64,000 nucleotides of DNA from an uncultured Desulfuromonadales bacterium. GTDB lineage: Bacteria > Desulfobacterota > Desulfuromonadia > Geobacterales > Pseudopelobacteraceae. The position numbers were made by a program, and so were the translations under genes. Of the stretch, positions 36,479 through 46,300 are shown piece after piece. The stretch covers positions 62,001 to 126,000 of the forward strand of contig CAIPTY010000010.1 in the NCBI GenBank assembly GCA_903868145.1, given 5' to 3'. The notes under the pieces are model-generated. The model was not told where the DNA came from. It was given only the letters and a program-made list of their open reading frames with translations, and made no database searches. Within the stretch, counting starts at the first letter, position 1. Every line of letters begins with the position of its first letter.

Positions 36479-36856
36479 CTATTTGAATGTTTTCAGCACG
36501 TATCCGGCGATCGCCCGCGCCTCGCTGTCGGGAAGCATTGCCGCATCAAAGCGGATCATGCGTGAGATCGGATTACGCAGGATTCTAACGATATCTTCAG
36601 AAGAAGTGATGTGGTTTGCCCGCAAGGTCGAACCACGAAGATTCCTTTTCGGGTCATTCACATTACCACCGTCGGGGTGACACGTGGCGCAGTACTGCTT
36701 AAAGAGCGCCTCGCCGTCAAGAGCCCGCCCCTGGGGGTCGGGTTCAGGCTTAACCGCACCGGTACCCGTTTTTTGAGGAACCTCTCTGGAACACGCGCTT
36801 GTAAAGCATACCGCACAAACCATACTCATGCATATCGCAACTGCCCGTCTGGTCAT
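36479..36856 (-). CDS. monohaem cytochrome c lipoprotein
   Basis: 125 residues from the ATG at 36856, preceded by AAGGA 7 nt upstream; a longer frame to 36883 has no ribosome site. The signal peptide ends in a FTSAC lipobox, so the protein is probably lipid-anchored. One haem-binding CATCH motif and a distal AAMLPDSEARAIAGYV region that supplies the Met ligand make a class I cytochrome c (cytochrome_CBB3 type). It would move electrons in the periplasm. Convergent with nikO, 11 bp apart, and 29 bp downstream of folD. Confidence 0.9.
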   Translation of the reverse strand: MTRRAVAICMSMVCAVCFTSACSREVPQKTGTGAVKPEPDPQGRALDGEALFKQYCATCHPDGGNVNDPKRNLRGSTLRANHITSSEDIVRILRNPISRMIRFDAAMLPDSEARAIAGYVLKTFK

Positions 36857-36885
36857 GGATTTTCCTTGCAAAGAGAGAGTCATGA

Positions 36886-37758
36886 TTACGCCAGGTTGAA
36901 GTTATTCTGATACGCCATCAGCGTATTTATCATCAGAGCCGCCACAGTCATCCGCCCCACCCCGCCCGGCACCGGTGTGATCCAGGAGCACTTCGGAGCA
37001 ACGTTTTCAAAATCCACATCCCCCACGAGTCTGCCGTTCTCCAGACGATTGATCCCCACGTCGATCAGGACAACCCCATCCTTGACCATATCTTTGGTCA
37101 CAAATCCGGGGATACCCACCGCCACGATCACAATATCGGCACGCCGGGTCTCATCCAGCAGCAGCGCGCGGGGTGTTTCGATGTGGGTCAGGGTAACGGT
37201 GGCGTTGCCGATATCAAAATCATTTGCCAGCATGATCGATATCGGCTTTCCGACGATGTTTGAACGGCCGATAACCACGCAGTGGCGGCCTTTGGTGGGG
37301 ATTTCATAGAATTGCAGCAGTTTGCAGATACCGTAGGCTGTGGCGGGACGGAAGGCCCTCTGCCCCAGAGTCATGCGGCCGAAATTGGTGGGATGAAATC
37401 CGTCGATGTCCTTTTCGGGGGCAATGGCATTGATGATATTCTGCTGGTCGATGTGTTTCGGAACCGGAAGCTGCACGATCAGGCCGTCCGTGCCCCGGTC
37501 AGTGTTGATGGCGCTGATCCTGGCCAGCAGTTCGGCTTCGCTGATATCATCCGTCAGCCGGATCAGGTTGCCCTCAAAACCGGCCTTCTCGCAGGAGATG
37601 ATCTTCGATTTGACATACGATTCACTGGGTGCATGGTCTCCCACCAGGATGATGGTCATATGGGGCTTGCGCAGACCGGAGGCCACATACCCGGCGACCT
37701 TTAACGAAATATCGGCAACCAGATGTTCAGCACATTTCTTGCCGTCCAGCAGTTTCAT
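36886..37758 (-). CDS. folD: bifunctional methylenetetrahydrofolate dehydrogenase/cyclohydrolase
   Basis: 290 residues from the ATG at 37758 (GAGGAG upstream), close to the usual 280-290; the frame runs on to 37863. Motifs: [19 protein letters not shown] with the catalytic Lys, [43 protein letters not shown], and [15 protein letters not shown]. It interconverts methylene-THF, methenyl-THF and formyl-THF, feeding purine and methionine synthesis; metF is 1.3 kb away on the other strand. Followed by the cytochrome c gene. Confidence 0.96.
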   Translation of the reverse strand: MKLLDGKKCAEHLVADISLKVAGYVASGLRKPHMTIILVGDHAPSESYVKSKIISCEKAGFEGNLIRLTDDISEAELLARISAINTDRGTDGLIVQLPVPKHIDQQNIINAIAPEKDIDGFHPTNFGRMTLGQRAFRPATAYGICKLLQFYEIPTKGRHCVVIGRSNIVGKPISIMLANDFDIGNATVTLTHIETPRALLLDETRRADIVIVAVGIPGFVTKDMVKDGVVLIDVGINRLENGRLVGDVDFENVAPKCSWITPVPGGVGRMTVAALMINTLMAYQNNFNLA

Positions 37759-37863
37759 CGGTGTCTGGCTCCTCATCTGTCCGCCAAATGGCGCTGTATT
37801 TATTGCCGAGTGTGCGTTTGTATCATAAAACCGGACCCGCCGCAACGGAGTCTGTCGCGGCAA

Positions 37864-38850
37864 CTACTCCAGCTCCAGCGGGGGTTCCGCCAGCAGCGCC
37901 AGCTGTTCGCGCAGTTCAAGGATCTGTTCCCCCCAGTAACGAACGGTATTGAACCAGGGAAAGGTATCGGGGAAGGCCGGGTCATCCCAGCGACTGCCAA
38001 GCCAGGCGCTGTAGTGAAGCATGCGCAGGGTTCGCAACGCCTCCACCAGATGCAGCTCACGGGGGTCAAAGTCACGGAATTCGCGGTAGCCTTCGATCAG
38101 GGACTCCAGTTGGGCGGTGCGTCGCTGGCGGTCACCGGAGAGCATCATCCAGAGATCCTGAATCGCCGGAGCCATGCGGGCATCGTCGAAGTCGACGAAA
38201 TGCGGCGCATTGTCACGCCAGAGGATATTGCCGGCATGACAGTCGCCATGGCAGCGAATGAAACGGATCGGAGCGGCAGCGCCCAGAATGTCGTCAATGG
38301 TTTCCAGCAACCGGCTGGTTACGGCCTCGTAGCTGGGCAGATAGTCGGCAGGGATGAACCGCTCTTTGATCAGGGCAACGCTTTCGTACCCGAAACTCCG
38401 GCAATCAAGAACCGGGCGGTGCAGGAACGGCTGCACCGCTCCGATGCTGTGGATGCGCCCCAGCAGGCGGCCCAGTATCGGCAGATTGTCCAGATTGTCG
38501 AACTCGGGGGCATGCCCCCCCTGGCGTTTGTAGAGGGTGAAACGGAAACCGCCATAATCGAACAGGCTTTCGCCGGAACCGTTGCGCCAGGGTGCCACCA
38601 CCGGCAGTTCGTGTTCTGCCAGCTCGAAACAGAACCGGTGCTCTTCCATAATCTGTTCGCTGTTCCAGCGGGCGGGACGGTAAAACTTGGCGATCAGCGG
38701 CTGCTCTTCATCAATGCCGACCTGATAGACCCGGTTTTCGTAGCTGTTCAGGGCAAACGTGCGACAATCACAGTGAAAGCCCTGGCTTTCCACGGCATCC
38801 ATTATGAAGCCGGGGGTAAGATTCTGGAAAGGGTGCCGGGATTCGGTCAT
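37864..38850 (-). CDS. srkA: SrkA/YihE-type stress-response protein kinase
   Basis: 328 residues from the ATG at 38850, exactly the length usual for SrkA. Protein-kinase-like (APH superfamily) fold: NSYENRVYQVG (ATP site) with LIAKFYRP supplying the Lys, FRFTLYKRQGGHAPE, catalytic IRCHGDCHAGNILW, and metal-binding FVDFDDARMAPAIQDLWM. In E. coli SrkA counteracts the MazE/F-linked death pathway and helps recovery from envelope/oxidative stress. It lies between folD and metF, with no evident operon link to either. Confidence 0.9.
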   Translation of the reverse strand: MTESRHPFQNLTPGFIMDAVESQGFHCDCRTFALNSYENRVYQVGIDEEQPLIAKFYRPARWNSEQIMEEHRFCFELAEHELPVVAPWRNGSGESLFDYGGFRFTLYKRQGGHAPEFDNLDNLPILGRLLGRIHSIGAVQPFLHRPVLDCRSFGYESVALIKERFIPADYLPSYEAVTSRLLETIDDILGAAAPIRFIRCHGDCHAGNILWRDNAPHFVDFDDARMAPAIQDLWMMLSGDRQRRTAQLESLIEGYREFRDFDPRELHLVEALRTLRMLHYSAWLGSRWDDPAFPDTFPWFNTVRYWGEQILELREQLALLAEPPLELE

Positions 38851-39064
38851 GGCTGCGCGGTTCTCCGGGAGAAGATATGTGTAGGGTGCGGACACCATAT
38901 CATCAATTGCATCGTGAGCCAAGCGTAAGAGCTGAAGGTTTGTCCGGTTCTTCCTGTCAGGTTATACTCAATTATCCCATGATTTTTTAAAAAAATGTGC
39001 TACCATGCCGCCGCCTGGCCGCTATCCCGCCGGGAGAACAACGAGAACAGTTCAGGAGAGATCC

Positions 39065-39940
39065 ATGCGCATCATCGACGCCATCGCAACCGGAAAACCA
39101 TTCATCTCACTGGAGTTTTTCCCCCCAAAGGAACGAACTGAGTGGGACGCCTTTTTCAAGACCGCCGAGCGGCTGACACAGTTGAACCCCCTTTTCGCCT
39201 CCGTAACCTACGGAGCAGGCGGACGCAGCCACCGCGACACACTGGAGATCGTATCGCGCCTCAAACGTGAACAGGGGCTGGAGAGCATGGCTCACCTGAC
39301 CTGCATCGGCTCCCATCATGACGAACTTCAGCGGTTTCTCGATGATCTGGCAGAGACCGAGGTTCATAATGTACTGGCTCTGCGCGGTGATATCCCCACT
39401 GACGCGCCGCCGGAATACGAGACCTGCCCGAGCCTTCTGCACGCCTCAGACCTGGTTTCATTCATCAGGCAGGCGCACCCCGATTTCGGCATCGGTGTTG
39501 CCGGCTATCCCGAGACGCACCCCGAGGCGGCAAGCCCGGAGAGCGACCTCTCCTTTCTCAAACTCAAGCTGGACCACGGGGGCGATTTCATCATCACCCA
39601 GCTTTTCTTCGACAACCGCCACTATCTTGATTTTGTGGATAAAATCCGTTCCATCGGCATCGACAAACCGGTTATCCCCGGAATTCTGCCGGTGATCAAC
39701 CTGAAGGTAGTCCGACGGATCATGTCGCTGTGCGGCGCCGGTCTGCCACCTGCCTACATGGCTGAACTGGAAGAGGCTGACCGTCAGGGGGGCGCGTCTG
39801 CCGTACAGAAGGTCGGAATCGACCATGCCCGGCAACAGGCACGGGAATTACTGGCCGCCGGCGCCCCCGGCATTCACCTTTACACCCTCAATCGTGCAGA
39901 CGCCATCCTGGAGATCGCCGACGGACTGCTGCCATGCTGA
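39065..39940 (+). CDS. metF: methylenetetrahydrofolate reductase
   Basis: 291 residues from the ATG at 39065 (CAGGAGAG directly upstream); an upstream extension to 39005 is unlikely. FAD-dependent TIM barrel: FISLEFFPPKERTEWD with the catalytic Glu, FASVTYGAGG, HLTCIG, NVLALRGD, VAGYPETHPEA, and FIITQLFFDNRHY. It reduces methylene-THF to methyl-THF for methionine synthesis, linking to folD and to the trans-sulfuration pair at 11.7-14 kb. The upstream region shows no recognisable SAM riboswitch. Confidence 0.95.
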   Translation: MRIIDAIATGKPFISLEFFPPKERTEWDAFFKTAERLTQLNPLFASVTYGAGGRSHRDTLEIVSRLKREQGLESMAHLTCIGSHHDELQRFLDDLAETEVHNVLALRGDIPTDAPPEYETCPSLLHASDLVSFIRQAHPDFGIGVAGYPETHPEAASPESDLSFLKLKLDHGGDFIITQLFFDNRHYLDFVDKIRSIGIDKPVIPGILPVINLKVVRRIMSLCGAGLPPAYMAELEEADRQGGASAVQKVGIDHARQQARELLAAGAPGIHLYTLNRADAILEIADGLLPC

Positions 39941-39992
39941 AGGTACCTCACCTGTTCCAGACTCACATCATCAGACTTGAAGGAGAATCAGC

Positions 39993-40478
39993 ATGAGCAT
40001 CTGTCCCTGCGGAAGCGGTATTGCCAGCGCCGAGTGCTGTGAACCGATCATCAATGGCTCACGTCCGGCCGAAACGGCGGAACAGCTGATGAGAGCCCGC
40101 TATTCCGCGTACGTTGGCGTCAGGATGGATTTTATTTTTGAAAGCACCCATCCCGAACATCGCACGGGCTATGACCATGCGGGCACAAAGGAGTGGGCCG
40201 AAAACTCGGAATGGCTGGGACTGGAGATTATCAGCACCCGGAGGGGGAGTGCGGACGACAGTATCGGCGAGGTTGAATTCATTGCGCGCTTCGGCAATAA
40301 GGATGGCGAGGCCCTCGAACACCACGAATGCGGCCAGTTCAAGCGCTCCAAAGGCGCCTGGTTTTTCACCGAAGGCACCATGGTAAAGCCCAGGCCGCTG
40401 ACGGTCGACAAAATCGGGCGCAACGACCCGTGCAGGTGCGGCAGCGGCTTGAAATTTAAAAAGTGCTGCGGAAAATGA
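39993..40478 (+). CDS. YchJ-family SEC-C protein
   Basis: 161 residues. Two SEC-C zinc motifs: [17 protein letters not shown] at the N-terminus and [17 protein letters not shown] at the C-terminus. The middle domain ([35 protein letters not shown]) is the NTF2-like YchJ core. Such proteins are cytoplasmic, and their precise role is not established; SEC-C domains bind zinc and often mediate interactions with SecB- or ribosome-associated partners. A clear terminator follows, so it is likely its own unit. Confidence 0.92.
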   Translation: MSICPCGSGIASAECCEPIINGSRPAETAEQLMRARYSAYVGVRMDFIFESTHPEHRTGYDHAGTKEWAENSEWLGLEIISTRRGSADDSIGEVEFIARFGNKDGEALEHHECGQFKRSKGAWFFTEGTMVKPRPLTVDKIGRNDPCRCGSGLKFKKCCGK

Positions 40479-40500
40479 CTATTATTGGAAAATAAAGATT

Positions 40501-40523
40501 TCCGGTACACCGTACCGGATTTT
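40501..40523 (+). terminator. rho-independent terminator
   Basis: TCCGGTAC and GTACCGGA form a perfect 8-bp stem with a 3-nt loop, followed by TTTTCC. It terminates the ychJ-like gene 23 bp after its stop. Confidence 0.85.
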
Positions 40524-40540
40524 CCGGGGGAATTTCATCC

Positions 40541-41020
40541 GTGAACAAAATAAAAAAAGATGCGTCTCACTCTCTAACCGTTGATCTTTCTGGCGAAACC
40601 GGCTGGACCCCGTTTGACGCCCCCTCGCTGGTGGGGGAATCACTGCGTTTTGTTTCCGGCGATCCGGAAGGCAACCGCTTCCGGGTGAAATATTACCGTG
40701 ACCCTGAGCAGCAGCTCAAGGCGCGTATCTGGTTCGGACCTGAAACGGGAGGGCCTCCGGGGAGTGCACATGGCGGCTCGGTAGCCGCTGTGATGGACGA
40801 AGTGCTGGGTCTGACGGCCTGGGCTGCCGGTTATCCGATCGTGGTCGGCAACCTGAATGTCAGCTTTCGCAACCTGCTGCCACTGCAAAAAGTTGTGACG
40901 GTCGAGGGAAAGGTCATCTCGATAGAAGGACGCAAGATCATGGTGCACGGCAGGATTTTTTGCGGAAAAACGATATACGCCGAAGGTGAGTGCCTCTGTA
41001 TCACCATTCCGGCGACGTGA
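40541..41020 (+). CDS. PaaI-type hotdog thioesterase
   Basis: 159 residues from a GTG with CCGGGGGA upstream. The hotdog fold carries PPGSAHGGSVAAVMDEVLGLTAWAAG, where HGG and the following Asp/Glu are the catalytic pattern of PaaI-like acyl-CoA thioesterases, and NLNVSFRNLLPL / VEGKVISIEGRKIMVHGRI as the sheet core. The N-terminal 40 residues are a charged extension. Substrate acyl chain unknown. It lies alone between a terminator and an intergenic repeat element. Confidence 0.88.
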   Translation: MNKIKKDASHSLTVDLSGETGWTPFDAPSLVGESLRFVSGDPEGNRFRVKYYRDPEQQLKARIWFGPETGGPPGSAHGGSVAAVMDEVLGLTAWAAGYPIVVGNLNVSFRNLLPLQKVVTVEGKVISIEGRKIMVHGRIFCGKTIYAEGECLCITIPAT

Positions 41021-41040
41021 GATTGATCCTGGAAAAAGCA

Positions 41041-41186
41041 TTTGAAACACAGAGGGCACAGAGAACACAGAGTAAAACGGAGAGGTATAAGCTGAAAAAC
41101 GGGTTTTATGGCTCACCCGAAAGGGTCACGGCATTTTTGTCTTAAGCCGTTTATTTCTCTGTGCTCTCAGTGTATCTGTGTTATTG
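41041..41186. repeat. intergenic inverted-repeat element of the CAC(A/G)GAG family, copy 1
   Basis: The left arm (41043-41084) consists of tandem 9-nt units: ACACAGAGG, GCACAGAGA, ACACAGAGT. The right arm (about 41151-41186) is its reverse complement, CTCTGTGCTCTCAGTGTATCTGTG, with a few mismatches. Arms of about 30 bp enclose about 65 bp and could fold into a long hairpin. It lies between a thioesterase and the convergent glmU gene. A second copy is at 58531-58695. Confidence 0.75.
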
Positions 41187-41224
41187 AACTGCCGTTTTTG
41201 ATTCAGAATAGGCGCGGTCGGAGG

Positions 41225-42598
41225 CTACTTCTTTTTTAGACGCCAGCCGATCTTGTTCGTCTGGGGGGTGCGGGAGATTGCCAGTGAATCAGGCGGGATA
41301 TCGACCGTCACGGTTGTACCGGCAGCCACCAGCGAGTTGCGCCCCACCACAACCGGAGCCACCAGTTGCACATCGCTGCCGATGAAGACGTCATCGCCAA
41401 TGACCGTGCGGTGCTTGTTGACGCCGTCATAATTGCAGGTGATGGTTCCGCAGCCGATGTTGACATTGCTGCCGATCTCCGCATCTCCCAGATAGGTAAG
41501 ATGGGATGCCTTGGATCCTTCGCCCATAACCGCCTTCTTTGTCTCCACGAAGTTACCCACCTTGACATGATCGTGCAGAACCGTGCCGGGGCGCAGGTGG
41601 GCCATGGGCCCGATGCTGACGTCCGCGTGCAGTTCCGAACCCTCCAGAACCGATCCGGCCTTGATATGGCAGTCGTCGCCGATGCGGCAGCCGACGATTG
41701 AAACACCGCTGTCGATGGTGCACCCGCAGCCGATGACGGTCTCTCCTCCGATGGAGCAGTTGGGGTGGATGATCGTATCAGGGCCGATGGAAACCCCGTA
41801 ATCGATATAGGTGTGGTCAGGATCCGTCAGCGATACCCCCGAACACATCAGCTCACTGTTGATGCGTCCTCGCAGTATACGGGAAGCCGCAGCCAGCTGG
41901 GCGCGGTCGTTGACCCCCATGATCTCGTCTGCATCGTCCGTGCGAAGCGCCAGACAGGTAAGCCCCTTGCTCACGGCAATCGAGAGCAGGTCGGTCAGGT
42001 AGAATTCGTTCTGGGCATTATCGCTGCTGATCTGGTCGATATGGGCCAGCAGGAAGCCGGATTCCATGCAGTAGATGCCGCTATTGATCTCACAGATGGC
42101 CTGTTCTTCCTCTGTGGCGTCCTTCTGTTCGACGATGCGCAGCACGCTGTCTTTCTGGTCCCGCACCACCCTTCCATAGCCGAATGCATTATCGACGCTG
42201 GCGGTCAGGACGGTCAGTGATGCACCGTGTGACCGATGAAACGAAATCAGTCGTTTAAGCGTCGTATCCGTCAAGAGCGGCGTATCTCCGCACAGTATCA
42301 GCACCGTGCCGCTGAATCCGGCCAGTTCTTCCCGTGCACAGCCTACGGCATGACCGGTTCCCAGCTGCTGTTCCTGCATGGCGCACCGGATATCCGTTGC
42401 GCCCCGGAACGTGTTTAGCACTGCATTGGCCTGATGACCCACCACGAGGACAACCGGCGCTGCCCCTGCAGTCCGGGCAGCATCCACCGGCCATGCGATC
42501 ATGGGACGTCCTGCCACAGGGTGAAGCACCTTGACCAGCTCGGATTTCATACGGGTTCCCTTGCCCGCGGCAAGTACGACAGCTGCGATATGTTCCAT
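41225..42598 (-). CDS. glmU: bifunctional UDP-GlcNAc pyrophosphorylase/GlcN-1-P acetyltransferase
   Basis: 457 residues, usual length. N-terminal domain: VVLAAGKGTRMKSELVKVLHPVAGRPM, QLGTGHAV, LILCGDTPLL. C-terminal left-handed beta helix of hexapeptide repeats (for example IGPDTIIHPNCSIGGETVIG) with HLTYLGDAEIGSNVNIGCGTI and NYDGVNKHRT for the acetyltransferase site. It makes UDP-N-acetylglucosamine for peptidoglycan and LPS. Monocistronic in this window; no glmS follows in the direction of transcription because a thioesterase gene converges on it. Confidence 0.97.
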   Translation of the reverse strand: MEHIAAVVLAAGKGTRMKSELVKVLHPVAGRPMIAWPVDAARTAGAAPVVLVVGHQANAVLNTFRGATDIRCAMQEQQLGTGHAVGCAREELAGFSGTVLILCGDTPLLTDTTLKRLISFHRSHGASLTVLTASVDNAFGYGRVVRDQKDSVLRIVEQKDATEEEQAICEINSGIYCMESGFLLAHIDQISSDNAQNEFYLTDLLSIAVSKGLTCLALRTDDADEIMGVNDRAQLAAASRILRGRINSELMCSGVSLTDPDHTYIDYGVSIGPDTIIHPNCSIGGETVIGCGCTIDSGVSIVGCRIGDDCHIKAGSVLEGSELHADVSIGPMAHLRPGTVLHDHVKVGNFVETKKAVMGEGSKASHLTYLGDAEIGSNVNIGCGTITCNYDGVNKHRTVIGDDVFIGSDVQLVAPVVVGRNSLVAAGTTVTVDIPPDSLAISRTPQTNKIGWRLKKK

Positions 42599-42731
42599 CG
42601 GATCAGACTCCTCTCCGGCTCTTGTCGTTCAGATGTATGCTGCTTCACATACTCCAACAGCGCTGCATTTTATTCGATGCGTCGGATGCCGTCAAGTCAA
42701 TAGAGAAAATAAAGTAGTAAAATATTAGCGC

Positions 42732-42760
42732 TTTACAAATATTACCGGTTTGGATATATC
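42732..42760 (+). promoter_or_regulatory. sigma70-like promoter of the mfd operon
   Basis: TTTACA (42732-42737), exactly 17 bp, then TATATC (42755-42760), 40 bp before the first start codon at 42800. The intervening region is AT-rich. No second strong promoter was seen before mfd, whose start overlaps the first gene. Confidence 0.55.
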
Positions 42761-42799
42761 TAACGCCTCGAAAGTACGCACGGCACTCAAGGACTGTTC

Positions 42800-43360
42800 A
42801 TGGCAATCGCAGACGATCTTCAACTACTGGAACAGTCACTGGCTGAGCTGGTCATCCGTTACGATCAATATTTCAGCGGACTTGAAAAACGTGAGCCTTT
42901 GAAACTGATGCAGGACGTTGAGAGGATGGTTCGGCGCTATGCCGGTGTCCCCATCAACAACACCATGTACAAGCACAAATACACCATGCTCGTCGCGCGC
43001 CTCGGCACCTACCGTGAGCACTGGAACCGCATCCTGCGCCTGATTGAAGACGGCAAGTACTCCCGCGACCGTTTTATCAGCGATCTTCGACGACGTCAGC
43101 AGTCGACTGCCGGGGCGCCCAAAGAGTCTGTCCAGCAGCCTGCGAAGCACGATACGGAGCTGGACCGAATTTACCACGAATTTCGCGAAGCCCGCAGAGC
43201 ATGTAATCTTCCCGTTGAATCACTGAGTCGCGAACTGGTGGCAGCCACCATAGAAAAGAACAAGGCACAACTGGTTGCCAGGCTGGGAACCGACAAAATT
43301 AATTTCCGCGTTGTGGTGGAAGACGGCAAGCCAAAAATTAAAGCAAGCCAGAGCAAATGA
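42800..43360 (+). CDS. conserved hypothetical protein upstream of mfd (MXAN_5187 C-terminal-like)
   Basis: 186 residues, charged and mostly helical, with no signal or membrane segment. MQDVERMVRRYAGVPINNTMYKHKYTMLVARLGTYREHWNRI and, near the C-terminus, LVARLGTDKINFRVVVEDGKPKIKA resemble a small family found in myxobacteria and geobacters named after MXAN_5187. Function unknown. The stop overlaps the mfd ATG (ATGA), so the two are translationally coupled, suggesting a role around transcription or repair. Confidence 0.75.
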   Translation: MAIADDLQLLEQSLAELVIRYDQYFSGLEKREPLKLMQDVERMVRRYAGVPINNTMYKHKYTMLVARLGTYREHWNRILRLIEDGKYSRDRFISDLRRRQQSTAGAPKESVQQPAKHDTELDRIYHEFREARRACNLPVESLSRELVAATIEKNKAQLVARLGTDKINFRVVVEDGKPKIKASQSK

Positions 43361-46300
43361 ACCTGAATAACCTGCCGCACCATCTCCCCGGTAACTCTGT
43401 GTTCAAGGAGTGCGAGATCCCCCAGTTTTCCCAGCTACCCCCTGTCATGGCGGCTCTACAGCAGACTGGTCAGCACCTTACCATTCCCGGTCTCAAAGGG
43501 TCGGCTCCGGCCTGTATTCTTTCAGAGTTGCTGCGTTCAGCCTCCCAAACCGTTCTGGTCCTGACTGCGGATCACGATTCTGCGGAGGAATTCCGGCGGG
43601 AACTGGCTTTTTTCAGCGGCACCGAAGCGCCTCCCCTGCTGTTTCCCGCCTGGGACTGCCAGCCCTTTTCTCCTTCTTCACCTCACCGCGACATCTCCGG
43701 GGCGCGTCTCGATGTGCTTTTCCGTTTGCAGAACAATCTGGCTCGAGTCGTCATCATACCCCTTGCTGCCGCCCTGCAGAGGGTTCTGTCCCGCAGGGTA
43801 TTCAGTGAGGCCTCCTGCTACCTGGTGGCCGGTGAGGAGATCGAGCATGATAAACTGCTGAAGAAACTCGTAAAAATGGGCTACGCCAATGTCCCCCTGG
43901 TCGAGGATCGGGGTTCATTTGCCGTTCGTGGCGGGATTCTGGATATTTTCCCCCCAAATCTGACCGCGCCGGTACGCATCGAATTCTTCGGCGATACGCC
44001 AGAAACCATCCGCTCATTCGATCCGCTCACCCAGCGTTCGCTGCACCCGCTGGAAGAGCTGGTGCTGCTCCCATCCCGCGAGATACTGCTGACTGATGAG
44101 GTGCTGGACGGTATCGCCCCGCGTTTCAAACAGTGCTGCGACAACCTTGAAATCAAGGCCGACCGGCGGCGTAATATTCTGACAGACCTGCAGAATGCCG
44201 TCTATTTCCATGGAGTCGAATACCTTCAGCCGCTGCTGCATCCCGGACTGGAAACCATCTTCGATTACGCACCCGGCTGTCCAGTGGCGCTACTGGATTA
44301 TGACGCGATCTTCGATGCGGCTGCCGGATTCAATGCTGAAATATCCGGCGGTTTGACAAAGGGAAAAGTCGCCTGCCTGCCCCATTCTTCACCTGAAGAG
44401 CTCTTTCTGGAACCAGATGACCTGGCAGCTCTTATTGCCCAGCGCAGCCGGATCGAACTATCCGGGCTTATGCTCGACAGCACTGGAAAAACCACCATTA
44501 TATCAGTACCTTGCGAGGGTTCCTATGGACTGCGGGTGACAGTCTCGAAGGAAACCACCCATGCCCTGGCGCCACTTTCCCGCACCCTGCGTGAATGGCT
44601 TGACCAGGGCTTCCGTGTTCTTGTCGCCTGCCATCAGCGCCCCCAGGCCGATCGGCTTAAAGAGTTGCTGACCCCCTACGGGATTCCCTGCGTCATAAGT
44701 GAGAATTCCTTTCCCGATGCAATGTCCGGGCATCCAAACGGACAGGTAACACTGCTCCTCGGAGATATCACGCGCGGATTTCGCCTGCCCCAGTCCAAAC
44801 TGGCGCTGATCGCCGAAGAAGAGCTTTTCGGCAAACGGGTTAGACGCAGCGGCATTTCCGAGGTACGCAAGAAACAGATACTTTCATCGCTGGCCGAGCT
44901 CAAGCCGGGTGATTACATGGTGCATATTGACCATGGCATCGCTCTGTATCGAGGTTTGCAGCATATCAGCGTTGCCGGCGTTGGCGGGGATTTCCTCCTG
45001 TTGGAATACTCCGGCAACGACAAACTCTACCTGCCGGTTGACCGCCTGGGACTGGTTCAGCGCTATGTGGGGCCGGAAGGAAGCCAGCCGGCGCTGGACA
45101 AACTGGGTGGTGCGGGGTGGGAGAAGTCGAAGGGCAAGGCGCGTAAGAACATCGAGGAGCTGGCCGGCGAACTGCTGGAGATTTATGCCCGCCGCCAGAT
45201 TTCCGATGGATTTTCTTTTTCGCCGCCGGACGAAATGTACCGCGAGTTCGAGGCATCCTTTGCCTGGGATGAGACTCCGGATCAACTCTCGGCCATCCAG
45301 GATGTGCTGGCCGACATGCAGCATTCGCGCCCCATGGATCGCCTGGTGTGCGGTGACGTGGGCTATGGCAAGACGGAGGTCGCCCTGCGGGGCGCCTTCA
45401 AATCCGCGCTGGACGGTAAGCAGGTCGGCATTCTGGTGCCCACCACCATCCTTGCCCAGCAGCACTATGAAACCTTCCACGAGCGATTGAAGGAGTATCC
45501 GGTCACCGTGGAGGTTCTTTCCCGCTTCCGCTCTCCGAAGGAACAGAAGAGCATTTTGGAGCGGCTAAAAAAAGGTGATATCGACATCGTCATCGGCACT
45601 CACCGCCTGCTCCAGAAGGACGTGGCCTTCAAGGATCTTGGGCTTTTGATCATCGATGAAGAGCAGCGTTTCGGGGTCAAGGACAAGGAGCGACTCAAGG
45701 CATTCCGTGCCGTTGTGGATGTCATGACCCTGACCGCCACCCCCATACCCCGCACGCTCTATATGTCCATGATGGGCATCCGGGATCTCTCCATCATCGA
45801 TACGCCCCCGGTTGATCGTCTGGCGGTCAAAACCTTCGTCTCACGCTTCTCCGAAGAACTGATCCGCGAGGCGGTCATGCGCGAACTGCGCCGGGGGGGG
45901 CAGATATTCTTCGTGCACAACCGGGTGCAGACCATCGCCAAGAGAGCCGAACTCCTGGCTGAAATCGTACCGGAAGCAAAGATTGCCGTGGGTCATGGCC
46001 AGATGGATGAACATGAGCTGGAAAAGGTTATGCTCGGCTTCATGCACGGCGAAACCAACCTGCTGCTCTGTACCACCATCATCGAATCCGGGCTGGACAT
46101 CCCCAATGCCAATACCCTGATCGTCGATCATGCCGATAAATTCGGCCTGTCCCAACTGTACCAGCTGCGCGGACGGGTCGGGCGATCGACGCAGCGCGGC
46201 TACGCCTACCTGCTGATCCCGGGTGAGGCATCAATAACCTCGGACGCTCGCGAACGGCTACGGATTCTGCAGGATATCTCCGAGCTGGGAGCCGGTTTCC

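Noticed and set aside
37723-38928. 401-codon plus-strand frame over folD/srkA
   Set aside because: Antisense to the well-supported kinase srkA; no motifs.
38923-39064. Possible SAM or other riboswitch upstream of metF
   Set aside because: No conserved riboswitch core could be recognised; the leader is AT-rich with a G/C-rich stretch only.
41043-41084. Short tandem repeat resembling a CRISPR repeat
   Set aside because: Units are 8-9 nt with no spacers and the array forms an inverted pair with 41151-41186, so it is not CRISPR.
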